Shown in pieces: positions 32,965 to 43,504 of a stretch of 64,000 nucleotides of DNA. How positions within the stretch are numbered: the first letter of the stretch is position 1; every line of letters begins with the position of its first letter. Both the position numbers and the translations under genes were made by a program. The stretch is from assembly GCF_900626145.1 (NCBI RefSeq), contig NZ_LR130816.1, forward strand, positions 256,052-320,051. The letters are read 5' to 3'. Below the pieces are notes generated by a model. The model did no database searches. It had not been told where the DNA came from and saw only the letters and a program-made list of their open reading frames with translations. The stretch comes from Intestinimonas timonensis. Its GTDB lineage: Bacteria > Bacillota > Clostridia > Oscillospirales > Oscillospiraceae.

Positions 32965-33918
32965 TTAATTGTTGCTGTCGTCGCTGGCCAGGGACAGACC
33001 CATCATAGCCAGCTTGTTGATGACCTCTTCCAGGCTCTTGCGGCCCAGGTTGCGCACCTTCATCATCTCGTCCTCGGTCTTGGAGATGAGGTCCTCCACC
33101 GTGTTGATGTTGGCGCGCTTGAGGCAGTTGAAGGAACGGACCGACAGGTCCAGCTCCTCGATGGTCAGCTCCAGGACCTTGTCCCGCTGGGCCTCCGCCT
33201 TCTCCACCACCGTGGACTTGTTGCCCATGGTCTCAGAGAGATCGGTGAAGAGCATGAAGTGGTCCACCAGGATCCGGGCGCCCAGACTCACCGCGTCCCG
33301 GGCGGTGATGGTGCCGTTGGTCCACACCTCCAGGGTCAGCTTGTCGAAGTCGGTGAGGTCGCCCACACGGGTGTTCTCCACCGTGTAGTTCACCTTCTTC
33401 ACAGGCGTGTAGATCGAGTCCACCGGGATGAGTCCGATGACCGTCTGGGCCGGCTTGTTCCGGTCGGCGGGGACATAGCCACGGCCGTGGGACAGCGTCA
33501 GCTCCATGTTGAGGGAGGCGTCAGGGCCCAGGGTGGCAATGTGGTGGTCGGGATTGAGGACCTCCACCTCGCCGTCGGCCTTGATGTCACCGGCGGTGAC
33601 CTCGCCCTCGCCGTTGGCCTCGATATAGACGGTCTTCACGCCCTCGGAGTGCAGCTTGGCAATGATGCCCTTCACGTTGAGGACGATCTCAGTCACATCT
33701 TCCTTGACGCCGGGGATGGTGCAGAACTCATGCTGGACGCCGGCGATCTTGATGGAGGTCACCGCGGTGCCAGGCAGAGAGGACAGCAGAATCCGGCGCA
33801 GGGAGTTACCCAGAGTGGTGCCGTAGCCGCGCTCCAGCGGCTCCACCACATACTTGCCATAGGAGCCGTCGCCAGGGTTCTCCACGCATTCGATGCGCGG
33901 CTTTTCGATTTCTACCAT
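32965..33918 (-). CDS. rpoA: RNA polymerase alpha subunit
   Basis: 317 aa. The N-terminal assembly domain ([16 protein letters not shown]) and the C-terminal domain ([17 protein letters not shown]) that contacts UP elements and activators are both complete. Alpha operon position after rpsD as in other Firmicutes. Confidence 0.99.
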   Translation of the reverse strand: MVEIEKPRIECVENPGDGSYGKYVVEPLERGYGTTLGNSLRRILLSSLPGTAVTSIKIAGVQHEFCTIPGVKEDVTEIVLNVKGIIAKLHSEGVKTVYIEANGEGEVTAGDIKADGEVEVLNPDHHIATLGPDASLNMELTLSHGRGYVPADRNKPAQTVIGLIPVDSIYTPVKKVNYTVENTRVGDLTDFDKLTLEVWTNGTITARDAVSLGARILVDHFMLFTDLSETMGNKSTVVEKAEAQRDKVLELTIEELDLSVRSFNCLKRANINTVEDLISKTEDEMMKVRNLGRKSLEEVINKLAMMGLSLASDDSNN

Positions 33919-34038
33919 GAAACAGTTACCCTCCTTGTTGCGGCGGCAGAACGGGCAGGCTCTGCCGTATCGTCGTTAGGTTCATTGGGACGCGGGGGCG
34001 ATGCCCCCGCTCTCCCACAGTCGAGGGTATCAAATGAA

Positions 34039-34668
34039 TTACTTAGAATACAGCTCGACGATCAGGTGCTCCTCGATGGGCAGGTCGATGTCCTCCCGGG
34101 CGGGAGTGCCGACGACCTTGGCCACCAGGGTGTTCTGGTCGAAGTCAAGCCACTTGGGGGCGGGACGGGAGCCGTTGGCCTCCAGGGAAGCCTTGAACTT
34201 ATCCAGGCTGCGGCTGGAGTCCTTCAGAGCGATGACCTCGCCGGGCTTCACCAGGTAAGAGGGGATATCCACCTTCTTGCCGTTGATGGTGAAGTGGCCG
34301 TGACGGACCAGCTGACGGGCCTCAGGACGGCTCATGGCGAAGCCCAGACGGTAGATGACGTTGTCCAGGCGGGACTCCAGGATGGCCAGCAGGTTCTCAC
34401 CGGTGACGCCCTTCTTGGAGGAAGCCATCTCGTAGTACTTGGCGAACTGGCTCTCCAGCACGCCGTAGTAGCGGCGGGCCTTCTGCTTCTCGCGCAGCTG
34501 CATGCCGTACTCGCTCATCTTCTTGTTCCGCGCGTTGCCGTGCTGGCCGGGCGCGAAGGGGCGGCGCTCCATGGCGCACTTGTCGGTGTAGCAGCGGTCA
34601 CCCTTCAGGAAGAGCTTCTGGCCCTCCCGGCGGCACATGCGGCAGACCGCTCCGGTATATCTTGCCAT
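34039..34668 (-). CDS. rpsD: 30S ribosomal protein S4, zinc-ribbon form
   Basis: 209 aa. Four cysteines, CRMC then CYTDKC, make the zinc-binding N-terminus; the S4 RNA-binding domain follows ([22 protein letters not shown]). Early assembly protein and possible autogenous regulator of the alpha operon. Confidence 0.98.
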   Translation of the reverse strand: MARYTGAVCRMCRREGQKLFLKGDRCYTDKCAMERRPFAPGQHGNARNKKMSEYGMQLREKQKARRYYGVLESQFAKYYEMASSKKGVTGENLLAILESRLDNVIYRLGFAMSRPEARQLVRHGHFTINGKKVDIPSYLVKPGEVIALKDSSRSLDKFKASLEANGSRPAPKWLDFDQNTLVAKVVGTPAREDIDLPIEEHLIVELYSK

Positions 34669-34689
34669 ATTGTAATTCCCTCCTCTAAA

Positions 34690-35094
34690 TCAGACGCGGC
34701 GGCGCTTGGGCGGCCGGCAGCCGTTGTGGGGAACGGGGGTCACGTCCTTGATGAGGGTGACTTCCAGGCCCACGGCCTGCAGGGCGCGGATAGCGGCCTC
34801 ACGGCCGGCGCCGGGGCCCTTCACGTACACCTCAACGGTCTTCAGGCCGTGCTCCATGGCCGCCTTGGCAGCGGTCTCAGCAGCGGTCTGAGCGGCGAAG
34901 GGGGTGGACTTACGGGAGCCGCGGAAGCCAAGGCCGCCGGAGGAGGCCCAGCTCAGGGCGTTGCCGCCCATGTCGGTCACAGTGACCATGGTGTTGTTGA
35001 AGGAGGAGCGGATGTGCACCTGGCCCTTCTCGATATTCTTACGCTCGCGGCGCTTACGCACCACTTTCTTGCCGTTCTTAGCAGCAGTAGCCAT
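34690..35094 (-). CDS. rpsK: 30S ribosomal protein S11
   Basis: 134 aa. [20 protein letters not shown] and the C-terminal [18 protein letters not shown] are diagnostic. Binds 16S rRNA in the platform near the mRNA exit. Confidence 0.98.
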   Translation of the reverse strand: MATAAKNGKKVVRKRRERKNIEKGQVHIRSSFNNTMVTVTDMGGNALSWASSGGLGFRGSRKSTPFAAQTAAETAAKAAMEHGLKTVEVYVKGPGAGREAAIRALQAVGLEVTLIKDVTPVPHNGCRPPKRRRV

Positions 35095-35109
35095 GTGTAT
35101 CTTCCCTCC

Positions 35110-35478
35110 TTACTTCTTCTTATTGGCGACGGTACGCTTGGGACCCTTGCGGGTACGGGCGTTGGTCTTGCTACGCTGGCCGCGGACGGGCAGGCCCTTG
35201 CGGTGCCGCATGCCGCGGTAGCAGCCGATCTCGGTCAGGCGCTTGATGTCCATGGCGACATCGCGGCGGAGGTCGCCCTCCACGGTGTAGCCGTTGGCGA
35301 TCACTTCACGCAGCTTGGCCTCGTCGTCCTCGGTGAGATCCTTCACGCGGGTGTCGGGGTTGATCCCGGCCTCCTTCAGGATCTTGTTGGCGCTGGTGCG
35401 CCCAATGCCGAAGATGTAAGTGAGGCCGATCTCCACTCGCTTATCCTTCGGCAGGTCAATGCCGGCAATACGTGCCAT
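35110..35478 (-). CDS. rpsM: 30S ribosomal protein S13
   Basis: 122 aa. [22 protein letters not shown] start and [16 protein letters not shown] tail. Head protein contacting the P-site tRNA and 50S. Confidence 0.98.
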   Translation of the reverse strand: MARIAGIDLPKDKRVEIGLTYIFGIGRTSANKILKEAGINPDTRVKDLTEDDEAKLREVIANGYTVEGDLRRDVAMDIKRLTEIGCYRGMRHRKGLPVRGQRSKTNARTRKGPKRTVANKKK

Positions 35479-35496
35479 ATTTCTTCAGCGCCTCCT

Positions 35497-35610
35497 TTAA
35501 CCTTGTCTCTGCTTGTGCTTGGGGTTTTCGCAAATAACCATGACTTTGCCCTTGCGCTTAATGATCTTGCACTTCTCGCACATGGGCTTCACGGACGGTC
35601 TGACTTTCAT
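35497..35610 (-). CDS. rpmJ: 50S ribosomal protein L36, zinc form
   Basis: 37 aa, a single zinc ribbon: [19 protein letters not shown] then [15 protein letters not shown], ligands C11, C14, C27 and H32. AGGAGG is 9 bp before the ATG. Located between infA and rpsM, the usual place. Confidence 0.97.
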   Translation of the reverse strand: MKVRPSVKPMCEKCKIIKRKGKVMVICENPKHKQRQG

Positions 35611-35807
35611 TGTTGAAACCTCCTATGAATGCCTGATGGCCCCGGCGGGGGCGGGGGCAAGGCCCCTCGGCCGCCGGTCGTTTACGTCGTGGCAGGGCGG
35701 AGCCGCCTGCGGCGGGCCCACCCGTCCTGCTCCTCCGGTCTGGGAAGCGCCCTGCGCTTCCGGGGGCGGAGGCCACCCATTCAGCCGCGGCGCGGGCCGC
35801 GGACGTA
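35611..35807. other. GC-rich spacer inside the ribosomal operon
   Basis: 197 bp between infA and rpmJ, much longer than the neighbouring gaps. Contains imperfect GC stems such as CCGCGG...GGCCGCGG but no gene or clear terminator; the first bases hold the rpmJ ribosome site. Confidence 0.5.
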
Positions 35808-36026
35808 TTACTTGCTTCTCCAGGTGATCCGGCCCCGGGTCAGGTCATACGGAGACATCTGCACCGTGACCTTGTCGCCGGGGAGGATCCGGATGAAGTT
35901 CATGCGGAGCTTTCCGGAGATATGGGCCAGAATGATGTGCCCATTCCCGATGTCCACATGGAAGGTCGTGTTGGGCAGGGATTCGGTGACGATCCCCTCC
36001 AGCTCGATCATATCGCTTTTTGCCAA
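35808..36026 (-). CDS. infA: Translation initiation factor IF-1
   Basis: 72 aa, one S1/OB domain: [24 protein letters not shown] and [20 protein letters not shown]. Binds the A site during initiation. Standard length and place. Confidence 0.98.
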   Translation of the reverse strand: MAKSDMIELEGIVTESLPNTTFHVDIGNGHIILAHISGKLRMNFIRILPGDKVTVQMSPYDLTRGRITWRSK

Positions 36027-36028
36027 GC

Positions 36029-36307
36029 CTATTTCCCTCCTTGGTGGCGGAAGGCCCCCAGGGCCCTCCTGAGCTCACTGTCGGACACCGTGAGTCCGTC
36101 CTCCAGCTTCCGGATGGCCGGATGCTGAAACGTACCCCGGCACACCATGTCCACATGTCCTGCTTTCTTCCGCTTGGGAGAGACCGCCTTTCGGCGCTTC
36201 CCGTCGGCCAGAAGGAGGCATTCCCCCTCCTGCCCCAGGACGCACAGCAGTGTGTCCCTGTCCCGCCCGGCCGTGGAGCGGACGATCCAACCTCTGCATG
36301 CCTGCAT
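36029..36307 (-). CDS. KOW-domain RNA-binding protein (L14E/L6E/L27E-like)
   Basis: 92 aa. Begins with a KOW-like strand ([19 protein letters not shown]), then a basic segment [15 protein letters not shown]. Found between map and infA in many Firmicutes. Its start overlaps the map stop by one base and its end lies 2 bp before infA, so it belongs to the operon. Probably ribosome-associated; function not established. Confidence 0.85.
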   Translation of the reverse strand: MQACRGWIVRSTAGRDRDTLLCVLGQEGECLLLADGKRRKAVSPKRKKAGHVDMVCRGTFQHPAIRKLEDGLTVSDSELRRALGAFRHQGGK

Positions 36308-37065
36308 CAGAGATCTCCGCCCAAGGGGGTCAGGAGCTCGGGCTCCCCTTCGGTGATGAGGATGGTGTTTTCATAGTGGGCGGCCAGGGAGCCATCCACC
36401 GTGACGGTGGTCCAGCCGTCCTTCAGGACCCGGACCTCCCAGCCGCCGGCGTTGACCATGGGCTCCACAGCCAGCACCATGCCCGGCAGCAGCCGGGCGC
36501 CGTGTCCGGCGGGGCCGAAGTTGGGCACCTCCGGAGGCTCGTGGAGCTTGGCGCCCACGCCATGGCCCACAAAGCTGCGGACCACAGAGTAACCGTTTTT
36601 CTCCACATACTGCTGTACCGCGTGGGAGATGTCGCTCACCCGGTGGCCCGGGGTAGCCATCTTGATGCCCTCAAAGAAGCTCTGGCGGGTCACGTCGATG
36701 AGCCGCCGGGCTTCCGGGGAAATCTTGCCGCAGGCAAAGGTGCCGCAGCAGTCCCCGTGGAAGCCGTCCAGATAGGCACCCACATCCACACTGACGATAT
36801 CGCCCTCCACCAGCTTCCGGTGATCCGGAATGCCGTGGATGACCACTTCGTTGATGGAGATACAGGCGGAGCCGGGGTAGCCGCTGTAATTGAGGAAGGA
36901 GGGCTCAGCGCCATGGGAGCGGATGAAGTCACGCACCGCATGGTCGATCTCCAGAGTGGAGACTCCCGGCTTGACCATGGAACCGGCCAGCGCGCGGGCC
37001 TGGGACGTCAGAGCCCCGGCCCGGCGCATGAGCTCGATCTCACGGTCGGATTTGATGGAGATCAT
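36307..37065 (-). CDS. map: Methionine aminopeptidase, type I
   Basis: 252 aa. Metal ligands visible in VSVDVGAYLDGFHGD, GHGVGAKLHEPP and LAVEPMV. Removes N-terminal Met from new proteins. The true start is the ATG at 37065, overlapping the adk stop as ATGA; the frame continues upstream without meaning. Confidence 0.97.
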   Translation of the reverse strand: MISIKSDREIELMRRAGALTSQARALAGSMVKPGVSTLEIDHAVRDFIRSHGAEPSFLNYSGYPGSACISINEVVIHGIPDHRKLVEGDIVSVDVGAYLDGFHGDCCGTFACGKISPEARRLIDVTRQSFFEGIKMATPGHRVSDISHAVQQYVEKNGYSVVRSFVGHGVGAKLHEPPEVPNFGPAGHGARLLPGMVLAVEPMVNAGGWEVRVLKDGWTTVTVDGSLAAHYENTILITEGEPELLTPLGGDL

Positions 37066-37709
37066 GTCCAATGGGATGCCTCCAGGACCTGCTTGATGGC
37101 CCGGGTGGTATCCTCGATGGTGCCCAGGTCGCCGGGCACCACGTTGAGCTTGCCGCGCTCCTGATAGAAGTGCTTCAGGGGCTCGGTCTCGTCGTGGTAG
37201 ACCACCAAGCGGGCCCGGACAGTCTCGGGCTTGTCGTCGTCCCGCTCCACCAGCTCGCCGCCGCACAGGTCACAGACGCCGGCAGTCTTGGGGGGCTTGG
37301 ACTCCACATGGAAGGGGGTGCCGCACTTGGCGCAGACACGACGGCCATCCATGCGCTTGACAATGGCCTCATCGGAGATCTCCAGGGAAATGACGTGGTC
37401 AAACTGAATGTCGTGGGCTTCCAGGGCCTCAGCCTGGGCGATGGTGCGGGGCACACCGTCCAGAATAAAACCCTTGGCGCAGTCGGCCTCGGCCAGGCGC
37501 TCCTGGATGATGCCGATGATGACCTCGTCGGGCACCAGCTTACCGGCATCCATATAGCTCTTGGCCTTCAGGCCAATGGGGGTGCCGGCCTTGACGGCGG
37601 CACGGAGGATGTTGCCGGTGGAAATGGTAGGGATATTCAGGTCACGGGACAGGACCTCGGCCTGGGTGCCCTTTCCGGCGCCCGGAGGCCCTAACAGGAT
37701 CAGCTTCAT
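37062..37709 (-). CDS. adk: Adenylate kinase, zinc-lid form
   Basis: 215 aa. P-loop LLGPPGAGKGTQA, LDGVPRTIAQAE, and a four-cysteine lid (CAKCGTPFH and CDLCGG) that binds zinc in Gram-positive enzymes. Start taken at MKLILLG (37709) after GGAGGC; 13 bp after secY. Confidence 0.98.
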   Translation of the reverse strand: MKLILLGPPGAGKGTQAEVLSRDLNIPTISTGNILRAAVKAGTPIGLKAKSYMDAGKLVPDEVIIGIIQERLAEADCAKGFILDGVPRTIAQAEALEAHDIQFDHVISLEISDEAIVKRMDGRRVCAKCGTPFHVESKPPKTAGVCDLCGGELVERDDDKPETVRARLVVYHDETEPLKHFYQERGKLNVVPGDLGTIEDTTRAIKQVLEASHWT

Positions 37710-37722
37710 ACCCACTGCCTCC

Positions 37723-39048
37723 TTACTCAAGGAAGCCCTTGTAGTGCCGCATGAGCATCTGGGCCTCCAGAGCCTTCATGGTCTCCAGAGCCACGCTGAC
37801 CACGATGATGATGGAGGTACCACCGATGGCCAGGTTCCGCACCCCAATGATGTTCTGAGTCACGATGGGGGCGATGGCAATGATGGACAGGTAGATGGCG
37901 CCGAACAGGGTGATCTTGCCCAGCACCTTGCTGATGAAGTCGGCGGTGGGCTTGCCGGGACGGAAGCCGGGGATAAAGCCGCCGTTCTTCTTCAGGTTGT
38001 TGGCCACCTCAATGGGGTTGAACTGCATGGTGGAGTAGAAATAGCTGAAGCCCAGGATCAGCAGGAAGTAGATGATGGAGTAGAGGACACCGGTGGTGTC
38101 GAACACCCGCATCAGACCACCGCCGAAGCCTTCGCTCTCGGTAGTCCAGCCAGCGAACATGCCGATGGTGGCAGGCAGGGAGGCAATGGACTGAGCGAAG
38201 ATGATGGGCATGACGCCGGACATGTTCACCTTCATGGGGATGTGGCTGGACTGGCCGCCATACATCTTCCGGCCCACCATACGCTTGGCGTACTGCACGG
38301 GCAGACGGCGCTCGGCGTTGGAGATGAAGACGATGAGGACCACGATGGCCAGCATACCGATGACGATGAGGATGGCGCCCCACCAGGGAAGCACGAAGCT
38401 GCCCTCAGCAGGGGACTCCTGGAGGGAGTTCTGCACACCGTACCACATGGTCATGACCATGTTGGGCACGCGGGACACAATACCGGCAAACAGGATAATG
38501 GAGATGCCGTTGCCGATGCCGAACTCGGTGATCTGCTCACCCAGCCACATGACAAAGGCGGAACCGGCGGTGAAGCTGAGGACGATCACTATGCCGGCCC
38601 AGATACCGTTCATGCCGCCCAGCGCCAGCAGGTTGTTGGTGCGGATGAGGGTGTAGTAGCCAAAGCCCTGCAGGAGGGCGATGCCCACGGTGGTGTACCG
38701 GGTGATGGCCGCGATCTTCTTCCGGCCCTCCTCGCCGCCCTCCTTCTGGAGACGCTCCAGAGCGGGGATGGCGACGGTGAGGAGCTGGATGATAATGGAG
38801 CTGTTGATATAGGGCTGCACGCCTAAGGCAAACACCGTGGCGGTGGCGAAGGCGCCGCCGCTCATGGCGTTGATCATGCCGAAGATGGTGCCGCTCATGC
38901 TGTTGAGGTAGTTGCCCAGCAGTTCCTTATCCACGAAGGGAACAGGGACCGCAGTGCCCAGCCGGAAGATGAGCAGGGCGAAGATGGTGAACATGATCTT
39001 CTTCCGCAGCTCAGGAATCTTCCAGGCGTTACGGATGGTCTGGATCAC
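37723..39048 (-). CDS. secY: Preprotein translocase channel SecY
   Basis: 441 aa, ten membrane helices, forming the Sec channel. The N-terminus reads IQTIRNAWKIPELRKKI as in other SecY proteins, which favours the GTG at 39048, preceded by GAGGTGG and placed 2 bp after the rplO stop. The frame is open to 39072, giving eight extra residues inside rplO. Confidence 0.97.
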   Translation of the reverse strand: MIQTIRNAWKIPELRKKIMFTIFALLIFRLGTAVPVPFVDKELLGNYLNSMSGTIFGMINAMSGGAFATATVFALGVQPYINSSIIIQLLTVAIPALERLQKEGGEEGRKKIAAITRYTTVGIALLQGFGYYTLIRTNNLLALGGMNGIWAGIVIVLSFTAGSAFVMWLGEQITEFGIGNGISIILFAGIVSRVPNMVMTMWYGVQNSLQESPAEGSFVLPWWGAILIVIGMLAIVVLIVFISNAERRLPVQYAKRMVGRKMYGGQSSHIPMKVNMSGVMPIIFAQSIASLPATIGMFAGWTTESEGFGGGLMRVFDTTGVLYSIIYFLLILGFSYFYSTMQFNPIEVANNLKKNGGFIPGFRPGKPTADFISKVLGKITLFGAIYLSIIAIAPIVTQNIIGVRNLAIGGTSIIIVVSVALETMKALEAQMLMRHYKGFLE

Positions 39049-39049
39049 T

Positions 39050-39490
39050 TCAGACCACCTCGTACTTTCCACCTGCCGCCACGATCTTCTCCTTGGCGGA
39101 GGCGGAGAAAGCGTTGGCCCGGACGGTCAGCTTCTTCTCGAGGCTGCCGTTGCCCAGGATCTTCACGCCGTACTCGCACTTGGAGAGGATACCCATCTCC
39201 AGCAGATCGCAGACGTTGACGGTGGCCCCATCTTCAAATTTGTTCAGGCTGGAGACATTGACGATCTCCAGGGGCTTGGCGAAGATGTTGTTGAAGCCCC
39301 GCTTGGGGATGCGGCGGACCAGAGGCATCTGGCCGCCCTCGAAACCGGCGCGGACACCGCCGCCGGAACGGGCCCACTGGCCCTTGTGGCCGCGGCCGGC
39401 GGTCTTGCCGTTGCCGGAGCCATGACCGCGGCCCTTGCGGAAGGCGCTCTTAACAGAGCCGGGCGCGGGGGAGAGTTCATGCAGATTCAT
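39050..39490 (-). CDS. rplO: 50S ribosomal protein L15
   Basis: 146 aa. [29 protein letters not shown] is diagnostic; the upstream six codons of the frame are excluded by family alignment. Late 50S assembly protein. Confidence 0.98.
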   Translation of the reverse strand: MNLHELSPAPGSVKSAFRKGRGHGSGNGKTAGRGHKGQWARSGGGVRAGFEGGQMPLVRRIPKRGFNNIFAKPLEIVNVSSLNKFEDGATVNVCDLLEMGILSKCEYGVKILGNGSLEKKLTVRANAFSASAKEKIVAAGGKYEVV

Positions 39491-39504
39491 TTCGCGCAAC
39501 CTCC

Positions 39505-39687
39505 TCACTGTTCCTCGGTGACCTGGAGCAGGTAACCGATATGGGCGATCTTGCCGCGGGTAGCCTCGTTGTCGGGCTGCACGGTGGTGTCGCCGATCTT
39601 GCGCAGGCCCAGAGCCTCGGCAGTCGCCTTGTGCTTGGCGATGCGACCGTTCAGGCTCTTGACCAGCTTGATGTTCAGCTTAGCCAT
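39505..39687 (-). CDS. rpmD: 50S ribosomal protein L30
   Basis: 60 aa, [30 protein letters not shown]; standard short bacterial form. Confidence 0.97.
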   Translation of the reverse strand: MAKLNIKLVKSLNGRIAKHKATAEALGLRKIGDTTVQPDNEATRGKIAHIGYLLQVTEEQ

Positions 39688-39699
39688 TTCTAGCCCTCC

Positions 39700-40200
39700 T
39701 TAACCTACGATCTCGTCCACGCTCTTGCCGCGGACACGGGCGACCTCCTCGGGACCACGGAGAGCCTTCAGGCCCTCGAAGGTGGCGGAGACCACGTTCT
39801 GCTGATTGTTGGAGCGCAGGCACTTGGCACGGATGTCCTTGATGCCGGCGGCTTCCATGACGGCACGGACAGGGCCGCCAGCGATGATGCCGGTACCGGG
39901 GCCAGCGGGCTTCAGGAGCACGCGGCCGGCGCCGAACTCACCAATGACCTCGTGGGGAATGGTGGTGCCGGACAGGCTCACATTGATCATGTTCTTCTTG
40001 GCGTCCTCGATGCCCTTGCGGATGGCCTCGGGCACCTCAGCGGCCTTGCCCAGACCGAAGCCCACGCGGCCCTTCTCGTCGCCCACGACCATGAGAGCGG
40101 CGAACTTGAAGATGCGGCCGCCCTTGACGGTCTTGCTGACGCGGTTCAGAGAAACGAGCTTCTCGGTGAACTCGCTGGGTTCTCTTTCAAATCTAGCCAT
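39700..40200 (-). CDS. rpsE: 30S ribosomal protein S5
   Basis: 166 aa. [37 protein letters not shown] covers the decoding-region loop; the fold is complete. Fidelity protein contacting S4 and S8. Confidence 0.98.
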   Translation of the reverse strand: MARFEREPSEFTEKLVSLNRVSKTVKGGRIFKFAALMVVGDEKGRVGFGLGKAAEVPEAIRKGIEDAKKNMINVSLSGTTIPHEVIGEFGAGRVLLKPAGPGTGIIAGGPVRAVMEAAGIKDIRAKCLRSNNQQNVVSATFEGLKALRGPEEVARVRGKSVDEIVG

Positions 40201-40218
40201 GTTCGTTCTCTCCTCCCC

Positions 40219-40578
40219 TTAAAATTCCAGGCCGCCCTCACGGGCGCCCTCGGCTAGGGCCTGGACCCGGCCGTGGTAGACGTAACCGCCACGGTCGAAG
40301 ACCACGGTGGTGATACCGGCGGCCTTGGCGCGCTCGGCCACCAGCTGACCCACCATCTTGGCGGCGTCGGTCTTGGTGCCGTCGCAGTTGAAGCTCTTCT
40401 CCAGGGAGGAAGCGGAGACCAGGGTCTTGCCGGCCACATCGTCGATAATCTGGGCGTAGATGTTGGTCTCGCTGCGGAACACGTTCAGGCGGGGTCTCTC
40501 GGGCGTGCCGGAGATTTTTCCGCGCACTCTCTTGTGGCGCTTAAGCCGCTGAGCGTTGGTATTGGGTCTGTTGATCAT
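40219..40578 (-). CDS. rplR: 50S ribosomal protein L18
   Basis: 119 aa, 5S rRNA-binding. [31 protein letters not shown] and [26 protein letters not shown] are conserved. Confidence 0.98.
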   Translation of the reverse strand: MINRPNTNAQRLKRHKRVRGKISGTPERPRLNVFRSETNIYAQIIDDVAGKTLVSASSLEKSFNCDGTKTDAAKMVGQLVAERAKAAGITTVVFDRGGYVYHGRVQALAEGAREGGLEF

Positions 40579-40592
40579 TTAGGCACACCTCC

Positions 40593-41141
40593 TTATTTCT
40601 TCTTGACGCCGGTCTTGCCTTCCTTGCGGCGGATGACCTCGTCAGTGTATTTGATACCCTTGCCCTTGTAAGGCTCGGGGGGTCTTTTCTCTCTGACCTC
40701 GGCGGCAAACTGGCCCACCTTCTGCTTGTCGGCACCAGAGATAACGATCTTGTTGGGGTTGGGCACGTCGATGGAGATGCCCTCAGGCTCCTCCATGGTG
40801 ACCTGATGGGAGAAGCCCAGGTTCATGACCAGCTTGTTCCCCTCTTTGGCCACACGGTAACCAACACCGTTGACGTCCAGCTCCTTCTTGAAGCCGTCGG
40901 TCACGCCCACCACCATGTTGTGGAGCAGGCTGCGGGTCAGGCCGTGCAGGGCACGGTTCTCCTTGGCGTCGTTGGGACGGGTCACGTGGAGCTCGCTGCC
41001 CTCCTGGCTGATGGTCATGGCGGGGCTGAGCTGCTGGGTGAGGGAGCCCTTGGGGCCCTTCACAGTGACCAGGTTGTCGCTGCCGATGGTGATCTCCACG
41101 CCGGCGGGAACAGAGATAGGCGCTCTTCCGATTCTAGACAT
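40593..41141 (-). CDS. rplF: 50S ribosomal protein L6
   Basis: 182 aa. MSRIGRAPISVPAGVEI at the start and PEPYKGKGIKYTDEVIRRKEGKTG near the end. The frame is open seven codons upstream, but the ribosome site GGAGGGAG fits 41141. Confidence 0.98.
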   Translation of the reverse strand: MSRIGRAPISVPAGVEITIGSDNLVTVKGPKGSLTQQLSPAMTISQEGSELHVTRPNDAKENRALHGLTRSLLHNMVVGVTDGFKKELDVNGVGYRVAKEGNKLVMNLGFSHQVTMEEPEGISIDVPNPNKIVISGADKQKVGQFAAEVREKRPPEPYKGKGIKYTDEVIRRKEGKTGVKKK

Positions 41142-41155
41142 TTCTCTCTCCCTCC

Positions 41156-41554
41156 TTACCACACGAAGGCCAGGACTTCACCGCCGACATGCTGCGCGCG
41201 GGCAGCCTTGTCGGTCATGACGCCCTTGGACGTGGACACGATGGCGATACCCAGTCCGCGGAGGACACGGGGGAGCTCGTCGGCTCCGGCGTACACCCGC
41301 AGGCCGGGCTTGGAAACACGGCGAAGGCCGGTGATGACCTTTTCCTTGTTGGCGTTGTACTTCAGGGTGATGCGGATCACGCCCTGAGTGCCGTCGTCGA
41401 TCAGCTGGAAGTTCTTGATATAGCCTTCATCCAGCAGGATCTGGGCGATGGACTTCTTCATGTTGGACGCGGGCACGTCCACGGTGTCATGCTTGGCGTT
41501 GTTCGCGTTGCGGATGCGGGTGAGCATATCCGCAATGGGGTCCGTGATATGCAT
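41156..41554 (-). CDS. rpsH: 30S ribosomal protein S8
   Basis: 132 aa. [21 protein letters not shown] and the C-terminal [22 protein letters not shown]. Central-domain 16S binder; in many bacteria it represses the spc operon. Confidence 0.98.
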   Translation of the reverse strand: MHITDPIADMLTRIRNANNAKHDTVDVPASNMKKSIAQILLDEGYIKNFQLIDDGTQGVIRITLKYNANKEKVITGLRRVSKPGLRVYAGADELPRVLRGLGIAIVSTSKGVMTDKAARAQHVGGEVLAFVW

Positions 41555-41735
41555 GAGTCTTTACCTCCTTATAGAGTTACAGGCCGCAGCCTGTTTCGGC
41601 GGAAGGTATCGGAGCTAGGTGGGCTCCGACCTGTTGACCACCGGCTGGGGGTTTATTCAAAAGCCGTGGTTGGGGCGGCACAGGGCCGCCCCTGTGACAG
41701 CTTTTGGACGTTGGGAACGCTCCGTCGGGAGCGGA

Positions 41736-41921
41736 TTACCAAGAGGCTTTCTTGACGCCGGGGATCTGGCCCTTATAAGCCAGCTCGCGGAAGCAGATAC
41801 GGCAGATGCCGTAGTCACGCAGGTAAGCGTGGGGACGACCGCAGATCTTGCACCGGTTGTAGCGCCGGGTGGAGAACTTGGGCTCACGCTGCTGCTTGAG
41901 GATCATAGATTTCTTAGCCAT
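41736..41921 (-). CDS. rpsZ: 30S ribosomal protein S14, type Z (zinc)
   Basis: 61 aa with [20 protein letters not shown], the C-x2-C...C-x2-C zinc site of the short Gram-positive form. There is a 181-bp gap to rpsH with no gene, longer than other gaps in this operon. Confidence 0.97.
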   Translation of the reverse strand: MAKKSMILKQQREPKFSTRRYNRCKICGRPHAYLRDYGICRICFRELAYKGQIPGVKKASW

Positions 41922-41936
41922 TTGTCATTCTCCTCC

Positions 41937-42494
41937 TTACGCCTGGGCGAAGGGAGCGCCGATCTGGGTCAGCAGCTCCTTGGCCTCTTCGTCGGTCTGA
42001 GCGGTGGTGCAGAACACGATGTCCAGGCCGCGGATCTTGTCGATCTTGTCATACTCGATCTCGGGGAAAATGAGCTGCTCCTTCAGGCCCAGAGCGTAGT
42101 TGCCGCGGCCGTCGAAGGCGTTGGGGTTGATGCCGCGGAAGTCACGCACACGGGGCAGAGCCACGTTGAAGAGACGATCCAGGAACTCCCACATACGGTC
42201 GCCGCGGAGGGTGACCTTGGCGCCGATGGGCATGCCCTCACGGAGCTTGAAGTTGGCCACGGACTTCTTGGCCTTGGTGATGATGGCCTTCTGGCCGGTG
42301 ATCTTGGTCAGGTCGCCCACGACGGCCTCCAGGACCTTGGAGTTGTCCCGGGCCTCGCCGCAGCCGCAGTTGACCACGATCTTGTCCAGCTTGGGGATCT
42401 GCATGGAGCTCTTGTAGCCGAACTTCTGCATGAGAGCAGGAGCGACCTCGGCCAGGTACTTAGCCTTCAGGTTAGGCACTTTCTTATCAGCCAT
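41937..42494 (-). CDS. rplE: 50S ribosomal protein L5
   Basis: 185 aa. [21 protein letters not shown] and [25 protein letters not shown]. Binds 5S rRNA and P-site tRNA. GAGGAGG before the ATG. Confidence 0.98.
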   Translation of the reverse strand: MADKKVPNLKAKYLAEVAPALMQKFGYKSSMQIPKLDKIVVNCGCGEARDNSKVLEAVVGDLTKITGQKAIITKAKKSVANFKLREGMPIGAKVTLRGDRMWEFLDRLFNVALPRVRDFRGINPNAFDGRGNYALGLKEQLIFPEIEYDKIDKIRGLDIVFCTTAQTDEEAKELLTQIGAPFAQA

Positions 42495-42513
42495 TGTCTA
42501 TTCTCCTCCTCTC

Positions 42514-42828
42514 TCAGATCTCGGCGCCGCACTTCTTGCAGATGCGGACCTTCTTGCCGCCCTCGACCTTGTGGCCGATGCGGGTGGGCTTGTTGCACTT
42601 GGGGCAGACCTTCTGCACCTTGCAGGCATAGATGGGGGCTTCCTTCTTCAGGATGCCGCCCTCCTCGCCCTGCTTGCGGGGCTTGGTGTGACGGGAGACC
42701 ACGTTGACCTTCTCCACGATCACCTTGCTCTCCTTGGGCATGACGCGCAGGACCTTGCCCTGCTTGCCCTTATCCTTGCCGGAGAGCACGACCACCAGGT
42801 CGTCCTTCTTGATGCTCATCTTGTTCAT
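42514..42828 (-). CDS. rplX: 50S ribosomal protein L24
   Basis: 104 aa. KOW motif [21 protein letters not shown], then a zinc-ribbon-like tail ([10 protein letters not shown]...CKKCG) found in many Gram-positive L24 proteins. Assembly initiator of the 50S subunit. Confidence 0.97.
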   Translation of the reverse strand: MNKMSIKKDDLVVVLSGKDKGKQGKVLRVMPKESKVIVEKVNVVSRHTKPRKQGEEGGILKKEAPIYACKVQKVCPKCNKPTRIGHKVEGGKKVRICKKCGAEI

Positions 42829-42844
42829 GTTCTCTCCTACCCCC

Positions 42845-43213
42845 TTACAGCACTTCGGGAGCCAGGGACAGGATCTTCATGTAATCCTTGTCGCGCAGCT
42901 CGCGGGCCACGGGCCCAAAGATACGGGTACCGCGGGGATTCTTGTCGTCCTTGATGAGGACGGCGGCGTTGTCGTCGAAACGGACATAGCTGCCGTCGGC
43001 GCGGCGGACGCCCCGGGAGGAACGGACGATAACGGCCTTGACGACCTCGCCCTTCTTCACGGTGCCGCCGGGCTGAGCCTTGCGGACGGAGGCCACGATC
43101 ACATCGCCGATGTTGCCGAACTTGCGCTTAGAGCCGCCCAGCACACGGATGGTCTTGATCTCCTTGGCGCCGGTATTATCGGCGACCTTCAGATAGCTTT
43201 CCTGCTGAATCAT
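42845..43213 (-). CDS. rplN: 50S ribosomal protein L14
   Basis: 122 aa. [19 protein letters not shown] and the conserved [21 protein letters not shown]. Lies at the subunit interface. Confidence 0.98.
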   Translation of the reverse strand: MIQQESYLKVADNTGAKEIKTIRVLGGSKRKFGNIGDVIVASVRKAQPGGTVKKGEVVKAVIVRSSRGVRRADGSYVRFDDNAAVLIKDDKNPRGTRIFGPVARELRDKDYMKILSLAPEVL

Positions 43214-43225
43214 AACGGCACCTCC

Positions 43226-43486
43226 TTACTTCGCTTTCTCGATAATCTCGACCACGCGCCAGCGCTTGTCCTTGGACAGGGGGCGGGTCTCCATCACCTT
43301 GACGCGGTCACCCACGCCACAGGAATTCATCTCGTCATGGGCCTTGAGCTTGTAGGTCCGCTTGACGATCTTCTTATACAGGGGGTGGGCCACACGGTCG
43401 GCAATGGCAACCACCACAGTCTTGTCCATCTTGTCAGAGACAACCAGGCCGACTCTGGTCTTGCGGGAAGAAGTTCTGTTCTCCAT
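43226..43486 (-). CDS. rpsQ: 30S ribosomal protein S17
   Basis: 86 aa. [21 protein letters not shown] and [24 protein letters not shown]-fold primary 16S binder. Confidence 0.98.
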   Translation of the reverse strand: MENRTSSRKTRVGLVVSDKMDKTVVVAIADRVAHPLYKKIVKRTYKLKAHDEMNSCGVGDRVKVMETRPLSKDKRWRVVEIIEKAK

Positions 43487-43504
43487 TGTCTAGGTTCCTC
43501 CTTC

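Noticed and set aside
32935..35616. 893-codon plus-strand frame opposite rpoA-rpsD-rpsK-rpsM
   Set aside because: Spans several well-conserved ribosomal genes on the other strand; shadow frame.
36307..37266. Longer map protein starting at 37266
   Set aside because: The extra 67 residues lie inside adk in another frame and are low-complexity; the ATGA overlap start at 37065 matches the family.
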